DNA from: Channa striata
Lineage: Eukaryota; Chordata; Actinopteri; Anabantiformes; Channidae
Direction of reading: 5' to 3'
DNA length: 64,000 nt
Assembly: GCA_033026295.1 (NCBI GenBank)
Contig: CM065185.1
Span: forward strand, 6,882,001-6,946,000
Part shown: piece by piece, positions 37,975-52,032 of the stretch
Layout of the letters: the number at the start of each line of letters is the position of its first letter
How positions within the stretch are numbered: position 1 is the first letter of the stretch
Notes under the pieces: model-generated
Told to the model about the DNA's origin: nothing
Database searches by the model: none
The model's input: the letters and a program-made list of their open reading frames with translations, nothing else
Made by a program: the position numbers and the translations under genes

Positions 37975-38390
37975 ATTGTGCCTCTTCTCATTTGTTTTGG
38001 GTCTGTCGTCATTTTTTTATCTCTTTGTAAAGGTTTTGCATGTGTTTACAATTTGTATCACTTTGCATATATTTGTAGTCATTTTGGATGTTTTCCTTCC
38101 CATTTTGATTTTACTTTGGATGTCTTTGTAGTATTTTTTGTGGTTTTTAGCCATTTTATGTCTTCTTATTGATTTTTTGTGTCCCTTTGAAGTCATTTTT
38201 GTCTTTCGAGGAGGTATGTGACCTTTTCCAGGTGAAACAGTACTTTCAGGTTGTGCTGCTGATTCAAAGCAGTTCTTGAACTTGTTTCTGCCCAGCAGAA
38301 TTACAATGACCTTCTTCTGCACAATTATTATACCATCAAAGAAAGTCTGACATTCTGTTTTCTTCTGGATCCTTGGGCCTTTGCCCAGTA
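37975..38390 (-). repeat. Antisense copy of the same periodic repeat family
   Basis: On the plus strand it shows recurring tttgtagtcattttggatg, tttgtagtattttttgtgg, and ttttgtgtccctttgaagtc units. It is followed by ccttgggcctttgcccagtag, the counterpart of the other copy's GC-rich end. The ORF at 38017-38322 is a by-product of the repeat. Confidence 0.5.
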
Positions 38391-41300
38391 GATGTGTTCA
38401 GTATTCAATTCATACAACAACAAAAGAATCTGAGTCCTTATCAACCAAATTTAATTTGTGTGGCTTTATCACTGATTTGAATTGCACTGATGCAATAAAC
38501 TCCTCACAGCTGGTATGCACTTGAAAACACACACACGAAAAAATCCCCATAATGGTTTCACTATAATCACACTCAGGTGTATTATCTTTACTGTCATTTT
38601 ACTGTTCTTTTTCCTTTTCTCTATTGTCTGTCCCAACAACATTTTTCAGTTCTGTCAACATCCATTTTCCTGTTCCACTGCACACGCAGACAAACACCCA
38701 GGGTGGCGTCTCATTCCTGTGGCTGATGAGAGCAGGCATGATGGGAGTGAGGCATGTAATGTGATTTATAGAGCTGGGCTCACTTTTCAAATTCAATCAG
38801 GAACTTTGATTACTGATGAAAATTTGAGACAGGAAATCGCTTTGATAGCAAACTAAAACCTCATGAGACAGAAGAGGACTGATGTGTGCATGTGTGCGTG
38901 GACAGGGAAACACTGAGCCTGTCTGATCTCGGCCATATTTGATTAGACAGGATACACGCAATGCAATCAAGAGCGACAAAGCAGGAACTCCAGCAAATTT
39001 GACCAATGACTGATGAAATCTTTCCTCTGGTTCAGATCTTATCTACGTCTCTCGTTTTGTCTCCCTGTTTGATGCTGTCACTGCTCACTTACTCACAGAC
39101 AAGCATCAGTTTCGGTCTCTTGAGCATTATGAACACACAGATGTAAAACCCACACATATATGGACACACACACACGTGAACACATTGGTTGGCTGACCTG
39201 GCTGAGGTCACGTGGATCTATGGCTGTTTGGTCTCTTGCGTTACTTTAATGTCTGCTGTTGCACATGAGGGGGCACCCACAGCCACACCTGACAACATGA
39301 CAGAGGGGCCCAATTACCATTCCCATGGGACTGTGTGTGTGTCACGGTGAGAGCGTGCCGACTGGGGAACCAGTTAGAGAGGCAGACAGAGTGAGAGCCT
39401 GGGTGTTTGTGCATGTATGTGATACAAATATGACAGGCTCATCAGTCACCAATGGCCTTTTTAAGTGTTCTCCATGGGGACACCTGACCTTTTCACATGA
39501 TGCCAATAGCAGCTGCATGATGAATCAATCGCCTTAGCCTTTGGCTCCTGGTAGCCTCCAGACTAAGTGCATGAGATAGCATTCTCCCCGTTGAGTTCCA
39601 CGGAGCCCACAGTTATGGATTGACATTTGTAGAAAACTTTTGGATGGATGAATGGATGGATGGACGGATGGATGCAGGGGAATTAGAAATCTACGACCAG
39701 CGGGAGGTAATAGAGGAATTTAAGGTCAGAAAACTAGCCCCAACCTTCGGTCGGCCTGCACAGGATGGATAGCAAAGGGGAGGAAAGATGTGGAAGTGCA
39801 AGGCCAGTAGAAAGATGAAGAGGAGGGCAGTGGGAGGAGATAGATACTGAGCAAATGGAAAACTGCACAATTTTTTTCTTTTTTCTTTGTCTGTCTGACT
39901 GTGTGTGTCTGGTGTGTCTGTGAAAGAGACCAGGGGAGCGAGCGATATGGGAATATGAAGCTCAATATGATGGGCTAAATGAGGTGTAATGGCGGTAACA
40001 TAGAGTGACAGCAACTGGGCCAGTGCATTAAGGGGTTAACCAAGGCCAGGAGTCACTGACCTCCCTGCCTCCCCTGAGACAGCATTATCTCTGAGTAAGG
40101 GACACACACACCACACACACTGATAATGAAGATGTGGTTTCAGGAAGGCCATATTTTTCTATTCAAGAATGTTGTGATGGGAATTTCACCACCACTATCA
40201 CCATTAGAGTGGAGCTGGGGACCGTGTTCAAGTTCCCTGGTCATGCAGTCATGCTCTGTAACACTGGTCAGACGCTCAACAAAACAACATTTCATATCTT
40301 AAGGCTTTGTTGCACAGCAAAAAATTATAAAGTGACGGCTTCATAGCAGTTTGATGTGAAGGCCCTTTGAATTTTAGACATCATATTTGTGTAAGTCTCA
40401 GTGTAATAGTACCTTTTGTGCATGCATAAGTGTATGGCTGATTTGTTGTAAGCATATATTTGTGTGACAGTGGGAAACAGTAACACAAAGATTGAGCATG
40501 TGTAAAAAGAAAAATACATTTCAGTCTTCAGGTGAGAAATTAGAAATATTAGCATATTTATTACAGCAACATGAGAGACATTAGAATGCCTACACCCTTT
40601 ACAACAAGCAATGCAGAGGAAATTGGCATGAGGACAAATAAGCATTGTATGGTGGGCAAAAAAAAAAAAAACAGAGAGAGAGAGAGAGAAAGGAAGGGAA
40701 GGGTAAGATACAGAAAGAACATCTCATATGAAAATCGCTCATGAACGTTAACAACATAAACCTGATGGGAAACGGAGGACAAACACCGTATCTGAGATCA
40801 AGCAAACCAACCCACAAACCTTACACTTTGAAAGTGTAAAAAGGGACATTAAACCTGGGATATTGAAAGTGTAAAGTAAAGTGTGGCTCTGACTTAGCTT
40901 TTCTTCAATATTCTAAAGAGGAAGTGTGGAGCTTGTTAAAAGGGAGGACATTTTCACCCTTTATCCATTTGTTCAAACCTTAAAAATGCATGGGTTTGGC
41001 AAATAAAGCAATTGTGCATATTCAAACAAATTTTTAAGCCAATCACATCCATAATTTACACCTAGTTTCGTTTAGTAATTAAAATAAATAAGCACAGTAA
41101 CGTTGTGTTCTCCGTCCACTTTAACAGGTCAGCAGGTGTAAGGTAACATTTTATTACTAGTCTTCTTCTGCTCAGAGGAATCATGGTGAAGGTGCTACGG
41201 CACCGGATCTCTACGATGTTACGAAACCATGGTTTTGATGTGAGGTCGTCTTAAGAACACAGATAAATACTACCTGTACATACACTTTACTCCTAATAGC

Positions 41301-42430
41301 TCCTCTATAGGGCAACAGAAAAGAACAAGAGCTCAGTTAATAAGGCATTTAAAAGGCCAGCGGTCAAAGGTCGTCCGCTCGAGTGAAATCATAGAGTTAG
41401 GATGAGTAGAATGAACAGACTCTCTCTACTACCTTCTTTGGCTCCGCCCTAACTGACAGGAAGCTCCGCCCCTTGGTTGCTGTTGCAATTTTCTTTTTGT
41501 ACAGCAAACATGCAGCTATATGGACCATTTACCATTGAATTTCTTACTAATTCTTAAGAATTTCCAGTGCATTGATGGATGGCAGGCTGACAGTTGTAGC
41601 TCATGTTAAGTTCTTGTAATAACTCTGTTTAAATTGGTCCTTTTGCTTTTCTGTGTTTGGTTTTTGGGTATTCTCTTACTACATCTTTATGCACAGCACA
41701 TCAGCATGTGAGGAAATGCAAAGCTAGACAAGTCTGTGCGCCTCTAATTACTAAGCTATGATTTGACAACCGTGGTTGGCTTTTACAAATGTTCAATCAG
41801 TGGATCAAAATTTAATTTGAGGATTTTCTCTTACCTCAACCTCTCCCCATCCCTCTGTTTCTTACCCAGACAAGCATTTGTGTTGTACAAGGAGACAGGC
41901 TTTGAAAGTGCATGTAGCTGATGTTTCAGGTAGGTATGCAGATTAGGCCTGTGTATGAATGAAGACGGTCCATTCTACTCATTCTAATGCTATGGTAGAA
42001 ACTGCAGTCACTGTCACCTGTAAATCAAAGCTGGAGCTTTGCACCATGCTACATTCCTTTGTTCAGACCAACGTATCACCTCCCTTCACTTTTCTCCTGT
42101 TTGACCCGCCCCGAAGGAGAACTTCAGAAATCTCTTTTTCACAATAAAAGTACATCATAGTCATCATCATTGTTATCATTACAAACATTCTAACATTGGA
42201 AATCAACACTGTACATATTTTACACTATGATACAATCATATATACTGTACCTTATGCCACTGTTGATCCTATAGAGTACCACATATTTTAAAATTGGGTC
42301 TGGGAATCCACTACAAGCAGCTTTAGTGCTATTAATGCAGTGCACACAAAGAGGGTCCCATCACTTCTAGCCTCATAATCAGTGTGATAAGCAGCGGTTT
42401 CCTCCCGACAAGGAAAATCCAACAAACCAA
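38391..42430. other. Non-coding stretch downstream of the Eph gene
   Basis: No exon is recognised. It includes the (GGAT)n tract, a poly(A)-(GA)n tract at 40658-40690, and a small perfect palindrome TTACACTTTGAAAGTGTAA at 40821-40839. Confidence 0.65.
39641..39674. repeat. (GGAT)n microsatellite
   Basis: About eight tetranucleotide units with two single-base changes. Confidence 0.95.
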
Positions 42431-42436
42431 TTTATT
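42431..42436 (-). terminator. Candidate polyadenylation signal for the Eph transcript
   Basis: On the minus strand this reads AATAAA, followed within about 10 bases by a GT-rich run (ttggtttgttgg), as expected downstream of a cleavage site. It would give a 3' UTR of about 1.5 kb after the stop at 43957. The hexamer is common by chance in AT-rich DNA, so this is only a candidate. Confidence 0.3.
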
Positions 42437-43956
42437 TGCCTTTTGTAGTGAACATTGTTCTGTAAATTCACCCTGTGGGTGTGGGTTTGAAACCAGGGGT
42501 GTTTGAAGTAGGTTGGCCTGACTGATAACAAGAAAGTGACACAGTACAAGATGCACAAATAACCTTTAAGTAATATTTACCCTCTCTTGTTTGCAAAGCT
42601 GAAAAATATATTTCAAAAACGCTTCACTCCCAATGTTCCTTTTCATCTGACAGACTACATGGACACAACCCTGTCCTGTCGTTGTTGTGGCTGGCCTCAT
42701 TTAACTATCCAGCCATAGGAACTGAAGATGAGAAATAGCAGGAATGGTGGTATGTTGCCCAGATGAACATGAACAAGGTTACTGTACATGGCACACCACT
42801 GTATAGCAAGTTACATGTTCTTAACCGTATTAACTCTATCATGACCTTTGAACCACCTTTTGCTCCACACAAAACACTATAACACACCTGAAACATAGGA
42901 AGGCAAACTCTTAAGCTGAACTATTTCCAACAACATTGTACTTTACCTGTATGATAATATTAATAATAGCAATAATACTGTAGCTGAATAGACAATGTTG
43001 CTCAAAATAGTCAGCCAGGTATGGAAGAGTAAACATTTCTGTGTGCCAACTGCACCTTAAGCAGATTCTGCTGTTACTTGCTGCTCAGTTACATCATGAG
43101 TGCAGGCAGACAAGCCGAGGTGCGCTGGGTCTAGTTGCTGTGGAAGTGTGTCTGAAAGCAGTCACTAGGGAAGCCCTTATCCTGGTCAAATACACATTTA
43201 AAGGAATTATTTTTCCACCCTACATGAACTAGCATAATCTACATCCCTCTCTATTTCTAAAGGTCCAGTTTACAGTACCAGCTCCCCTCACCCCCACACA
43301 TTCATGTCCGTCAGTGACTTCCTGTATCCAGAGAGCAATGGACCGGCCATACACGTACTAGGTTATGACTCCTATTAGCTTGAACAATACTGTATAAACC
43401 TCACCACCAATACAAACGTTAGGTCCATCTCTACCGTTGTGGGACACACAGCCCATATAAACATATATCTACACATATACATTTCATCTGACCCTTTTTT
43501 AAACTCTTCAAGGTGAAAAATCATAACAAACAAATGACCGTACAAACCAACTGTACACCTCACAGAAAGTGATTATTTTTTTTCTCATTAGTTTTTTTGT
43601 CATCTTATTTGTTAAAAATGTTTTTCTTCTTCTTCTTTTGTTGAGCTGATATGACGTGAAATGATCTGGGATGCTCTATGTGTGGCCTTGCTGTTGTTGG
43701 ACGTTTGTCTCTCTGTTGCCTGTAATGGTGGTTGTGCGCTAAAGCTGGTAGTGCCCATTGACGGTGGAGAGAATGGTGAAACTGCGAGTACAGTAGGTGA
43801 AGGAGTCAAGCGTTCATGTTGTCTCCATCGTGGTGTGTGTCAAAATCAACGGAGGCCCGAGCACAGAGTGTCCATTGTAACTCCATCTCAGTGGGGAAAC
43901 TCATCACAGGAGCATCCAGTTTGGCTCTGTCTCACTGTGTGTTTATGCACAAACTG
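42437..43956 (-). other. Probable 3' UTR of the Eph gene
   Basis: This stretch lies directly after the Eph stop codon on the minus strand and has no recognisable exon on either strand. It includes an AAG-rich minus-strand run near 43620-43640. Its extent as UTR depends on which polyadenylation site is used, and a farther site is possible. Confidence 0.4.
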
Positions 43957-44056
43957 TTATACTTGAACATGCGTCCCCTGGGTTTGCAGGTTTTGCACAC
44001 TGGACAAAATCTTCTTTTGGTGGCCGGCCAGATTCACCCCCATCTTAGCCAATTCA
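43957..44056 (-). CDS. Eph receptor last coding exon: end of SAM domain and PDZ-binding tail
   Basis: This 100-bp terminal exon is easily missed because it is short. After acceptor cgtccttgcag, the single leading base completes a serine codon. The exon then reads [24 protein letters not shown] and TQGTHVQV, and ends with TAA at 43959-43957. The [11 protein letters not shown] block is the last SAM helix of Eph receptors. The final V-Q-V is a PDZ-domain ligand like the tails of EphA7 (IQV) and EphA4 (VPV). Phase agrees with the previous exon, and the total coding length then divides evenly to the stop. Confidence 0.93.
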
Positions 44057-47000
44057 CTGCAAGGACGACAGAAAAGATGCAAACACTTTCTTTAATACAA
44101 CATTTTTCTGCCTCAAATGTCAAACCAGTTGTGAGGTCTCATGTCCAAGATGCTGTAGCTGTGTAAATCCTCTTCTTTAATTTCAGACAATCAAGGAGTG
44201 TCATGACTGCTACTGATAATTTTGACCTTTTGAGTGATTTTTTAAGAGAGATGAGACACAATCTGTCTGTACCTGACACTGATGTAGAGGACTGAGTCCA
44301 AACTGACGTATCCAGCACTGGAAAAGTTCTCCTTATACTGGGCCATCTTAATGGCCTCCAGCCACTCGTCCACTGTGCTCACACTGAACTCTGGGGTGGA
44401 CGGGTCCTCCCTGCTGGGATACAAAGCAAACTCAGTTTCTAACCTTGTGCTGAGGTCAATTATTTTATCGTGTCCTCGTTATTAAATCTAATAATGAACT
44501 ACTTCATAGTGCTGGATATTCACTTTGAAGGGATAGTTTGAGTTTCGCAACAACTGCAGCCTGACAGAAATCCACATTAACAAGAAAACACCAACCCTAA
44601 AGTTTAAATTTCAAATTTCAATTTAAAGTTCATTAAATTTCTTTAATGAACAATGGGATTTGTTGGGTTTCTATAAATGACTGTATAGTCTTGACTTTAT
44701 TATGTAAAGTGCCCTGAGATGACTTTGTTGTAAATTGGCACTAATTAAATAAAGTTGAATTGAATTGAATTGAATTGAACAATTCCCCTGTTGTTGCCCA
44801 ACTTTGCTTGCTTGCCTTGATTCTAAATGATCTGTGTGTGTGTGTGTGTGTCTGTGTGTGTGTTTACATATTTAAGGCAGTAAATACTCTTGGATTTCCA
44901 CTCACATACTGCACCGTGTTCTATGTGCTTTAGGTAAAGCCACGCTATTTTTATGTTGGTGTTGAGGTTCTGTTGTTATTTGAGTTTCTGGGTTTGGTTC
45001 TTTTCGTGTGTGTGTATACTCAGAAATGACGCCGTTATATCTGTATGTACATACTACAGCTGGAGCAGGATTCTGCATATGAACAAGTTCAAATGTTCAG
45101 GCGTGTTCATGCATGACTTTATTTATAGCTTTCTTCCACTGACCATACTGAGCTGTTGGCCAGCTCTCTGAGGCTGGCTGGGTTTCTGATGAGCTTGTCC
45201 AGGATTGTGACAATCTGTCCAAACTTTGGTCTGTCGCTGCGTCCCTTCTCCCAGCAGTCCAGCATGAGCTGGTGCAGCACTACAGGACAGTCCATGGGTG
45301 CAGGAAGACGATAGCCTTCATCTATTGCTTTGATCACCTACAGGGAGACAAAGGCACGTAATGAGGAAATAAAACTGTTTAAAAATGTATTTTCATATTA
45401 AGTAACTGAGCTTAAAAGTATAAAAATCATCCATCTTTAGTCTTGCAGGCACTAGGATGAGTAACACAGTAGCAGAGAGTTTTTGTGCTTGTGACTCACA
45501 TCTTGATTTGACATCTCCCAGTAGGGTCTCTCTCCATAGGAAATCACCTCCCACATGACGATACCATAACTCCACACATCACTGGCTGAGGTAAACTTCC
45601 TGTAGGCTATGGCCTCTGGAGCTGTCCATCTGATGGGGATCTTGCCTCCCTGGAGAAGGTTTGCAACAGAGTCAGCAACACATTCTCGGCACACGGAATA
45701 TCTGCCGGAACTTGATGTTTGCACCAACAGAGAAAGTAGTCGTACACTATAATGAATCAACAGTAGGGCTGATTAAATGAATTACACAATGGTACCTGCA
45801 GTGTAGACATGTGCAGCACAACCATCAAGACCAGTGACAGTGCAAGTGAGATAATGCACTAACTTGATTAAACAGCACTCTTCTCTAATGTGCCCACAAC
45901 AAAACCTAAATTGTGCTTCAGTGTTTGTTCTTGTGCTTTTATTTGCTCCATCCTTTTCTCCTTCACTGCTGCTCAACCGTTTGCTGTTGATGCACGGATC
46001 AAAATGACTCCATACTGTACAGACAATAGGCAAGTGAGACTCCTGCCCTGTGTCTGCTGCACACACACACACACACACACAGGACCTCTATAGGGCTGGG
46101 TTCAGCTTTTTAACATGCTGCAGCTGCCTCTGCTCCACCTAGCATTCCCCATCTCTGCTTGGTCAAAGTCAAATAAAAGACAAAGCTGCCAAGTCAGTCG
46201 GCACTGTACTTTTGTTTCCACCGCCCCCTGTCCACCCCTACCCCACGTTCAGTTTTTTTCCCGTTTTTAACAGCTCTCACTGGATCCTTCCCCCTCTTCC
46301 CTTATTCTTCTCTCTCTTTCTTCAGCCTCCCCAGATCTCAGTCTTATTTGATATCCACTCCTCTTCCTCTGTCTCTTCGCCATCTCCGCCTCTGCCTCTC
46401 CCTTTCTCTTCCCCCCTCCAAGCCTGAAGCTCTCCATCTAGGTCTCCTGACATCAGTGGGAGTGTGTATATGATTGCAATAGAGCAGTCAACGGCTGATA
46501 CACTCCTCCCAGGGCAATGCTAATGCCATATTAAAAATAACATCCCCAACACTTCCTATGAATATGAATAATACCATCTCCTCGTGGGCATTTTAGATGA
46601 GTTACTCCACAGTGGTTTAACTCACTGACGTTTAAATTTCTTCGTTCTCTCTCAGAGCTCAGTGAGAGGATGGCGATGTTACCAGAGACGTCTTTGATTT
46701 GACTGTATAAGCAAAACCACAAAGACGTGTAGACGGCGTGCTTATGGATCATCAATCGTGTGTGGTGACATCACTCAAAACTGTATGCCGTGAGTGACTG
46801 CACTCTGTAATAACGTGATAAAGTCTTATACCTTTGTCCAGTCGTTACCCAAACATGTCGTGTACATGAGAGTAATATGCCAAGTTCTGGAAAAAGACAA
46901 AACTTAGCCTATGTCTTCTTCAAAAACTGGGGCTTCTCATGTTACATCTCTTTTATCTGGAGATAAACACAGATGCACTGTGCTTGTCATGCTAGTTTTT

Positions 47001-50000
47001 ATTTAAAATGCAGGTCCACACGCATCTTCTTCTGTGTTATTATTATGTATTTTCAACATATTAAAGTCCCTCAGTTATTGGCTCACCAAAAAAAAGGAAA
47101 AACTGATAATAAAAATGATAATCGCTGTGGGTCTGGCTCAAATACAGTTTCTTTACTTACAGTAAATTGAGTGTTCAATTTGGTCACACATTTTTTAAGA
47201 GGTAGCAGTAAAAGCAAGAAAAAAGCATATTTACTGCGACCCTTTTATACTGAGGTTATGTTCATTTGAAAATTAATGAATGCACATAGTTTAAAAATGT
47301 GTTCTACGGGTCAACTTTGGATCAGAAACAACAATGTTGAGGTCAGTGGGTGAATGAAAAGTAATTGCAGACAACATTTGTTTATGGCGGTTGCAGCCTG
47401 TGGGACTTTGTCTTACCCTTGTTGTGTAGGCAGCCTCTGGGTCGTCCTCCAGAACCCGACTCAGCCCAAAGTCAGACACCTTACACACCAGGTTGCTGTT
47501 GACCAGAATGTTTCGAGCCGCCAGATCCCTGTGAACGTAGCTCATGTCTGACAGGTACTTCATACCTGAGGCGATGCCGCGCAGCATGCCGACCACCTGG
47601 ATCACTGTGAACTGGCCGTCATGTTTCTGAGGGGAGAGGCGGGGAGAATGATGAATGAATATACAGAGCACAATGTAAACGCTGGCATTAAGCTGCAGGA
47701 GGCGTCGTACAGTAATTAGTGCCGGGTCCTTCAACAGCCTCAGCTGGAAGTGGAGGTTCCGGCCAGAATTCAAGCAAACCTTCCTGGCAGCACTCCACGC
47801 TTCTGAAGTGTCCCTGAGCAAGCCCCTGACTCTTCTGTAGCTCCCGCTAACCCTGCGCTCTGACCTCCCTCTGGAGGGTGGCAAGTGCAAGATGAATTTC
47901 TGCTCCCAGGGATCAATGGAGGATCACATTAAAGTCCTATTTGCGGAGGATTGGATCTGACAGAACAGACACAACTTTCCTCTCAAACACCAATCCTTCG
48001 TCCAAGCAGAGCTCACTGGATTTCAGATTTGAGCTTTCTTTGGCAGAGAACAGAGGCTGTTGATCGATGGCGGTCCAGCTCACCTTCCTCTGCCAATTAT
48101 TTCTGCCCTGGGCCAACAGTCGCTGTTAAAAAGCCATCCGTGTTATCAGTCATCCTCTGTCCTTTATATCATCTCCCCTTCCCTGTGTCTCTTTGTTCTC
48201 TCCATCCATCTCTGTCTCTCCTTACTCCGTGTCTCAGAGAGAGAAAACTCTGTATTACTTTCCGATTCATTCTCCATCTATCTATCCATCTATCTCCCTT
48301 CATCTTTCTGCATCTGTTCACCCCCCATCTACTCCCTTCCCTCTATCGTTCTCTCTCCGTCTCTCTCGGCAGCTGTGGAGTAAGTTAATTAGCCGGTGGT
48401 TTTGTGAGATGCTGATTGATTGGACTGTCTAACAAACCTACAGACTTCCTCTATCAATCTGCCCACCACAGTGCCTTGCCAGGAAGGAGGATGGGTGGGC
48501 AAGGCAGGGAAACAGAGAGGAGACAAATGCAGGACAGGGGGTTTAGACAAGGAGATGGAGACAGATGGGAAAAGTGGAAAATTGGACCTTTTGGCAAATT
48601 CTGGCATATAACTTAAGCTTTTATGCTGAAACTTTGGAGGCCAGGAGAGATAGAGCTTCGCTGACAGAACCATGGCTTTGTTATTTATGAGGCAGCGCTG
48701 CTTAATAAATGTTCAGCATAATTAAAGACACATATGGATGCCAGAAGCACGGATGAGCTGTAAAACCCATAAAAGTGATTTCATAATTATATCAAGCCAC
48801 CGTGGACACTCTTTACAACCCTCATTACACTGTATATTGTAACACGCAACATGCATGTATCTGTGAATGTGTTATTGGATTTTTTTGTTTGCATTTTCCA
48901 GGACATTGTGTTTTAGCTTTTATTTCGATCTTTTTATTTTAATCTGTCAGATTTCGTTTCATTTTGCTGCAGTGTCGATGATGAGATTGGTGTCTGTTTA
49001 AGGATGGGCCTATCATCACGGCCTTAATAGCTTTGGAGCACTGCAGTGATTTTACTGGCTGACAAACAACTCTGAATATGAATCGAGGGGACATTCAACA
49101 TGAGGCACACCAAGCCTGCAACAATCTATTCACCCACCGTAGATAAATGCAAAACTCTAAATTGTTTGCCACATATCGTACTTATTTATTATGAGTCATA
49201 AATTATTAAATCCTTGATTTTTTGCACCTATTTAAAAATGAGCCATTTGCATCAAGATGTACATTTTGAGAAAATACCTTTGCAGGTTTATAATATGTTT
49301 AACTGGACAAATTCCCTAAAAACACTCATTTTTGTAACGATATATTGAGTGACATTCACCTTTAACTTAATCATAAATGCCAAATTCAATGAATAAGTCA
49401 TACCCCCACAGCGTTTTTAGATTTTTAAACCTGACCTCTGATAAGCGATTCAGCAATAACCTTGAGTAAAATCTGCTTTTCAGGCTTTACTCTGGTTTAA
49501 TCTGGTATGAATTTAAACAAGTTCTAAAAACTAGATTTTTTTTACCAAATGGTTACTGAAATCATGTTCAGAAGCTTGTTTAGCATGTTAAATGCCTAAA
49601 GAGACATTCATTCATTCATTCATTCATTCATTCACACACACAGATTTTCCTTTAAAAGTGTTGTATTTTGAAGGTGTTTTTAAATGTGTTCTCAGTCCCA
49701 GGTTTAATAAATAAGTATTACGTTTGTGTATTAAATGACACTGAAAATGAACTGTTTAGTTTTGGAACCCACTGACAGAGCAAACATTGCACATTGCAAT
49801 ACATTTTAATTTTTTATTGCCTATTTGTCAGCAGTCTGCTACCGTTTCTGCTCTGGGATATGGACACTAAGTGCACTTTATGGACCCAGTAAGTAACATC
49901 ATGTGATGAAAGTGTGGAGAGGCCACACATCTGTCTGAATTTTTCTGTTCTCAACCAATTTTTGGTCATACTGACTATAGAAAAAGTCCAGCATCTGTGC

Positions 50001-51814
50001 ATGTGTGCAGCCATGCAACAGAATCTCACTGTGAATAATCACAGATGACAAAAGACATCTACTTTCATTGTGCTGGTTAGTGAAGAAATGCAGCTTTTCT
50101 TTTTCATATTTTTAACAGTTACGTTACGAGTAAATCTTTTGCAATCCTTATGTGGTGATTAAATATGCAATAAATGTGGTTCAAAGCCAGTTTTTAAACT
50201 GATCATTTTAAATGCTCTAACTAAACTAGAGACCTTGGCGGACTTTTGTAGGATGAATTCTCCACCTTTGGCACATGATAGAAATTTTCAGTCAGGTACC
50301 TTTATACATTTAAAAAAATGTGCCATCAAGTACAATAATTTGAAGGAATGGAGGAACGGATTCTACTATTTCAAACACTTAGACGCTGGGACATCATTTT
50401 TCACCTGGCCTTTGTAAAGACTTCTGGCCCTGACTTGGGGGCGGATGCGAACTCTGTATTATGGGCTAACTCACCTTGAGGAAAGTATCCAAAGATCCAT
50501 TTTCCATGAACTCCGTTATGATCATCACTGGCTTACCTATAGAGACACATAACAAGGCGGCTGTTAGAGAGGTGAGATCACAAGCAGGACAGACGCGAAC
50601 TATAAAGGGACGGGGACAGAGAAGTAGGGTGAGTCCACAGCTGTGACCAGCCTTTCCCTCTGTCTCTCTGCCCCTCTCTGGGGGATAACACGGCATGTCG
50701 TCATCAGTCACACTGACAGCTTCTAATCAGCCCTCTCCATAAATGCCAGGAGATAATTAGAATGGACCAATCCACCAGAATATCTGCGTGTGTGTGTGTG
50801 TGTGTGTGTGGAAGGGGGCCTCCTGAGACCTCATGAATACTAATCAGCCTCAAGGGGAAGGGATTTGTGGTCAGAGCGCTATGCACCTGCACCTGCATGA
50901 CTGTGTGTCTGTGTGGATGTGTGCGCGGTGAAGGGGTGGTTGACTGACGGGCCCCATGCTCGACGGTCCGCTGCGTGGCATCTGGTGGGGTTTACAAATG
51001 ATTAACAAAGTACCAGCACACAAATGCACACACACACACTCACATCAAAAACAGCAGTTGTCCCTGTCTTACAGGGCTCTCCCACGGCACCACCCCCTAC
51101 AGTCGAGCTTTGCCAATCACAAATAAACACACAGCGTGTGTGTTACTGTGTGTTTGTGGCTTGTAAACACAGAATTCGTCATTTGTGATGAATAGGTCGC
51201 ATTTCCACAATCAGACCTCAGAGACGCTACGGGGAAAAACCAGAGGGAGAAAGGAAGTCAGCCCGAGAGGGGAAAAAGAGAAACGGAAGACATCGAGTTC
51301 TTCCTAAATAACTTTTCTAGAGGGCGCTGAGATTATGAAAAAAACAAAAAAGCTTTGCAAACTCTACTTATAATGCTCCTTGTCATAAAGCAAGACAATT
51401 TTTCATAAAGAGTCATCCTTTTCTTTCAGTATAAACATAGAAGCAAAACTGATTTTTCCTCCTGATTGTAGTTTTGTGTGTTTACTGTAAGTAGTATTTC
51501 TCGACTTATGTATGTGACTTTGCATTGTGTTTTTCATCAAAATATTACAAACCTATCAAATGCAACGGGACTAGAGACACATATAACCTAAAAAAGTTTA
51601 TACTTTATAAGATGGGAATGGAAGATAAATATGAATGAAAGAAAGCTGGATCAGAAATGATGAGGACAAAGAAAGGATGGTTTTGAGGAGTGATGGGGGG
51701 GGTTGAAAGCTTTTCATAGACGAACAGGAACAACACCACTGAGGCCTACAGTGAGACTGTAGGTAAAGACAGCAATACATCACGTTAAATGAATTCACTA
51801 TCTCTGGAGGAAAA

Positions 51815-51845
<31 letters not shown>

Positions 51846-51979
51846 AGTGTTGCCTGGTCTCTGGTGGTGGTGTCGTCTTTGACAGTAACATTAGTCTCAG
51901 GGATAAAAGTGAAAGAGAATTGGATTTTCTTCTGCTGGGGGTGAGGACTGCTGGTAACATTTATCTCCACGCAGGGTCT

Positions 51980-52032
<53 letters not shown>

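Noticed and set aside
39641..39674. CRISPR-like tandem array
   Set aside because: It is a simple GGAT tetranucleotide repeat without spacers, in a vertebrate genome.
45144..45149. Alternative donor gtatgg for the last kinase exon
   Set aside because: It would leave phase 0, whereas the next exon needs two leading bases from upstream; the gtcagt donor fits.
47951..48388. 145-codon plus-strand frame in an Eph intron
   Set aside because: Pyrimidine-rich low-complexity sequence; no start context, domain or splice logic.
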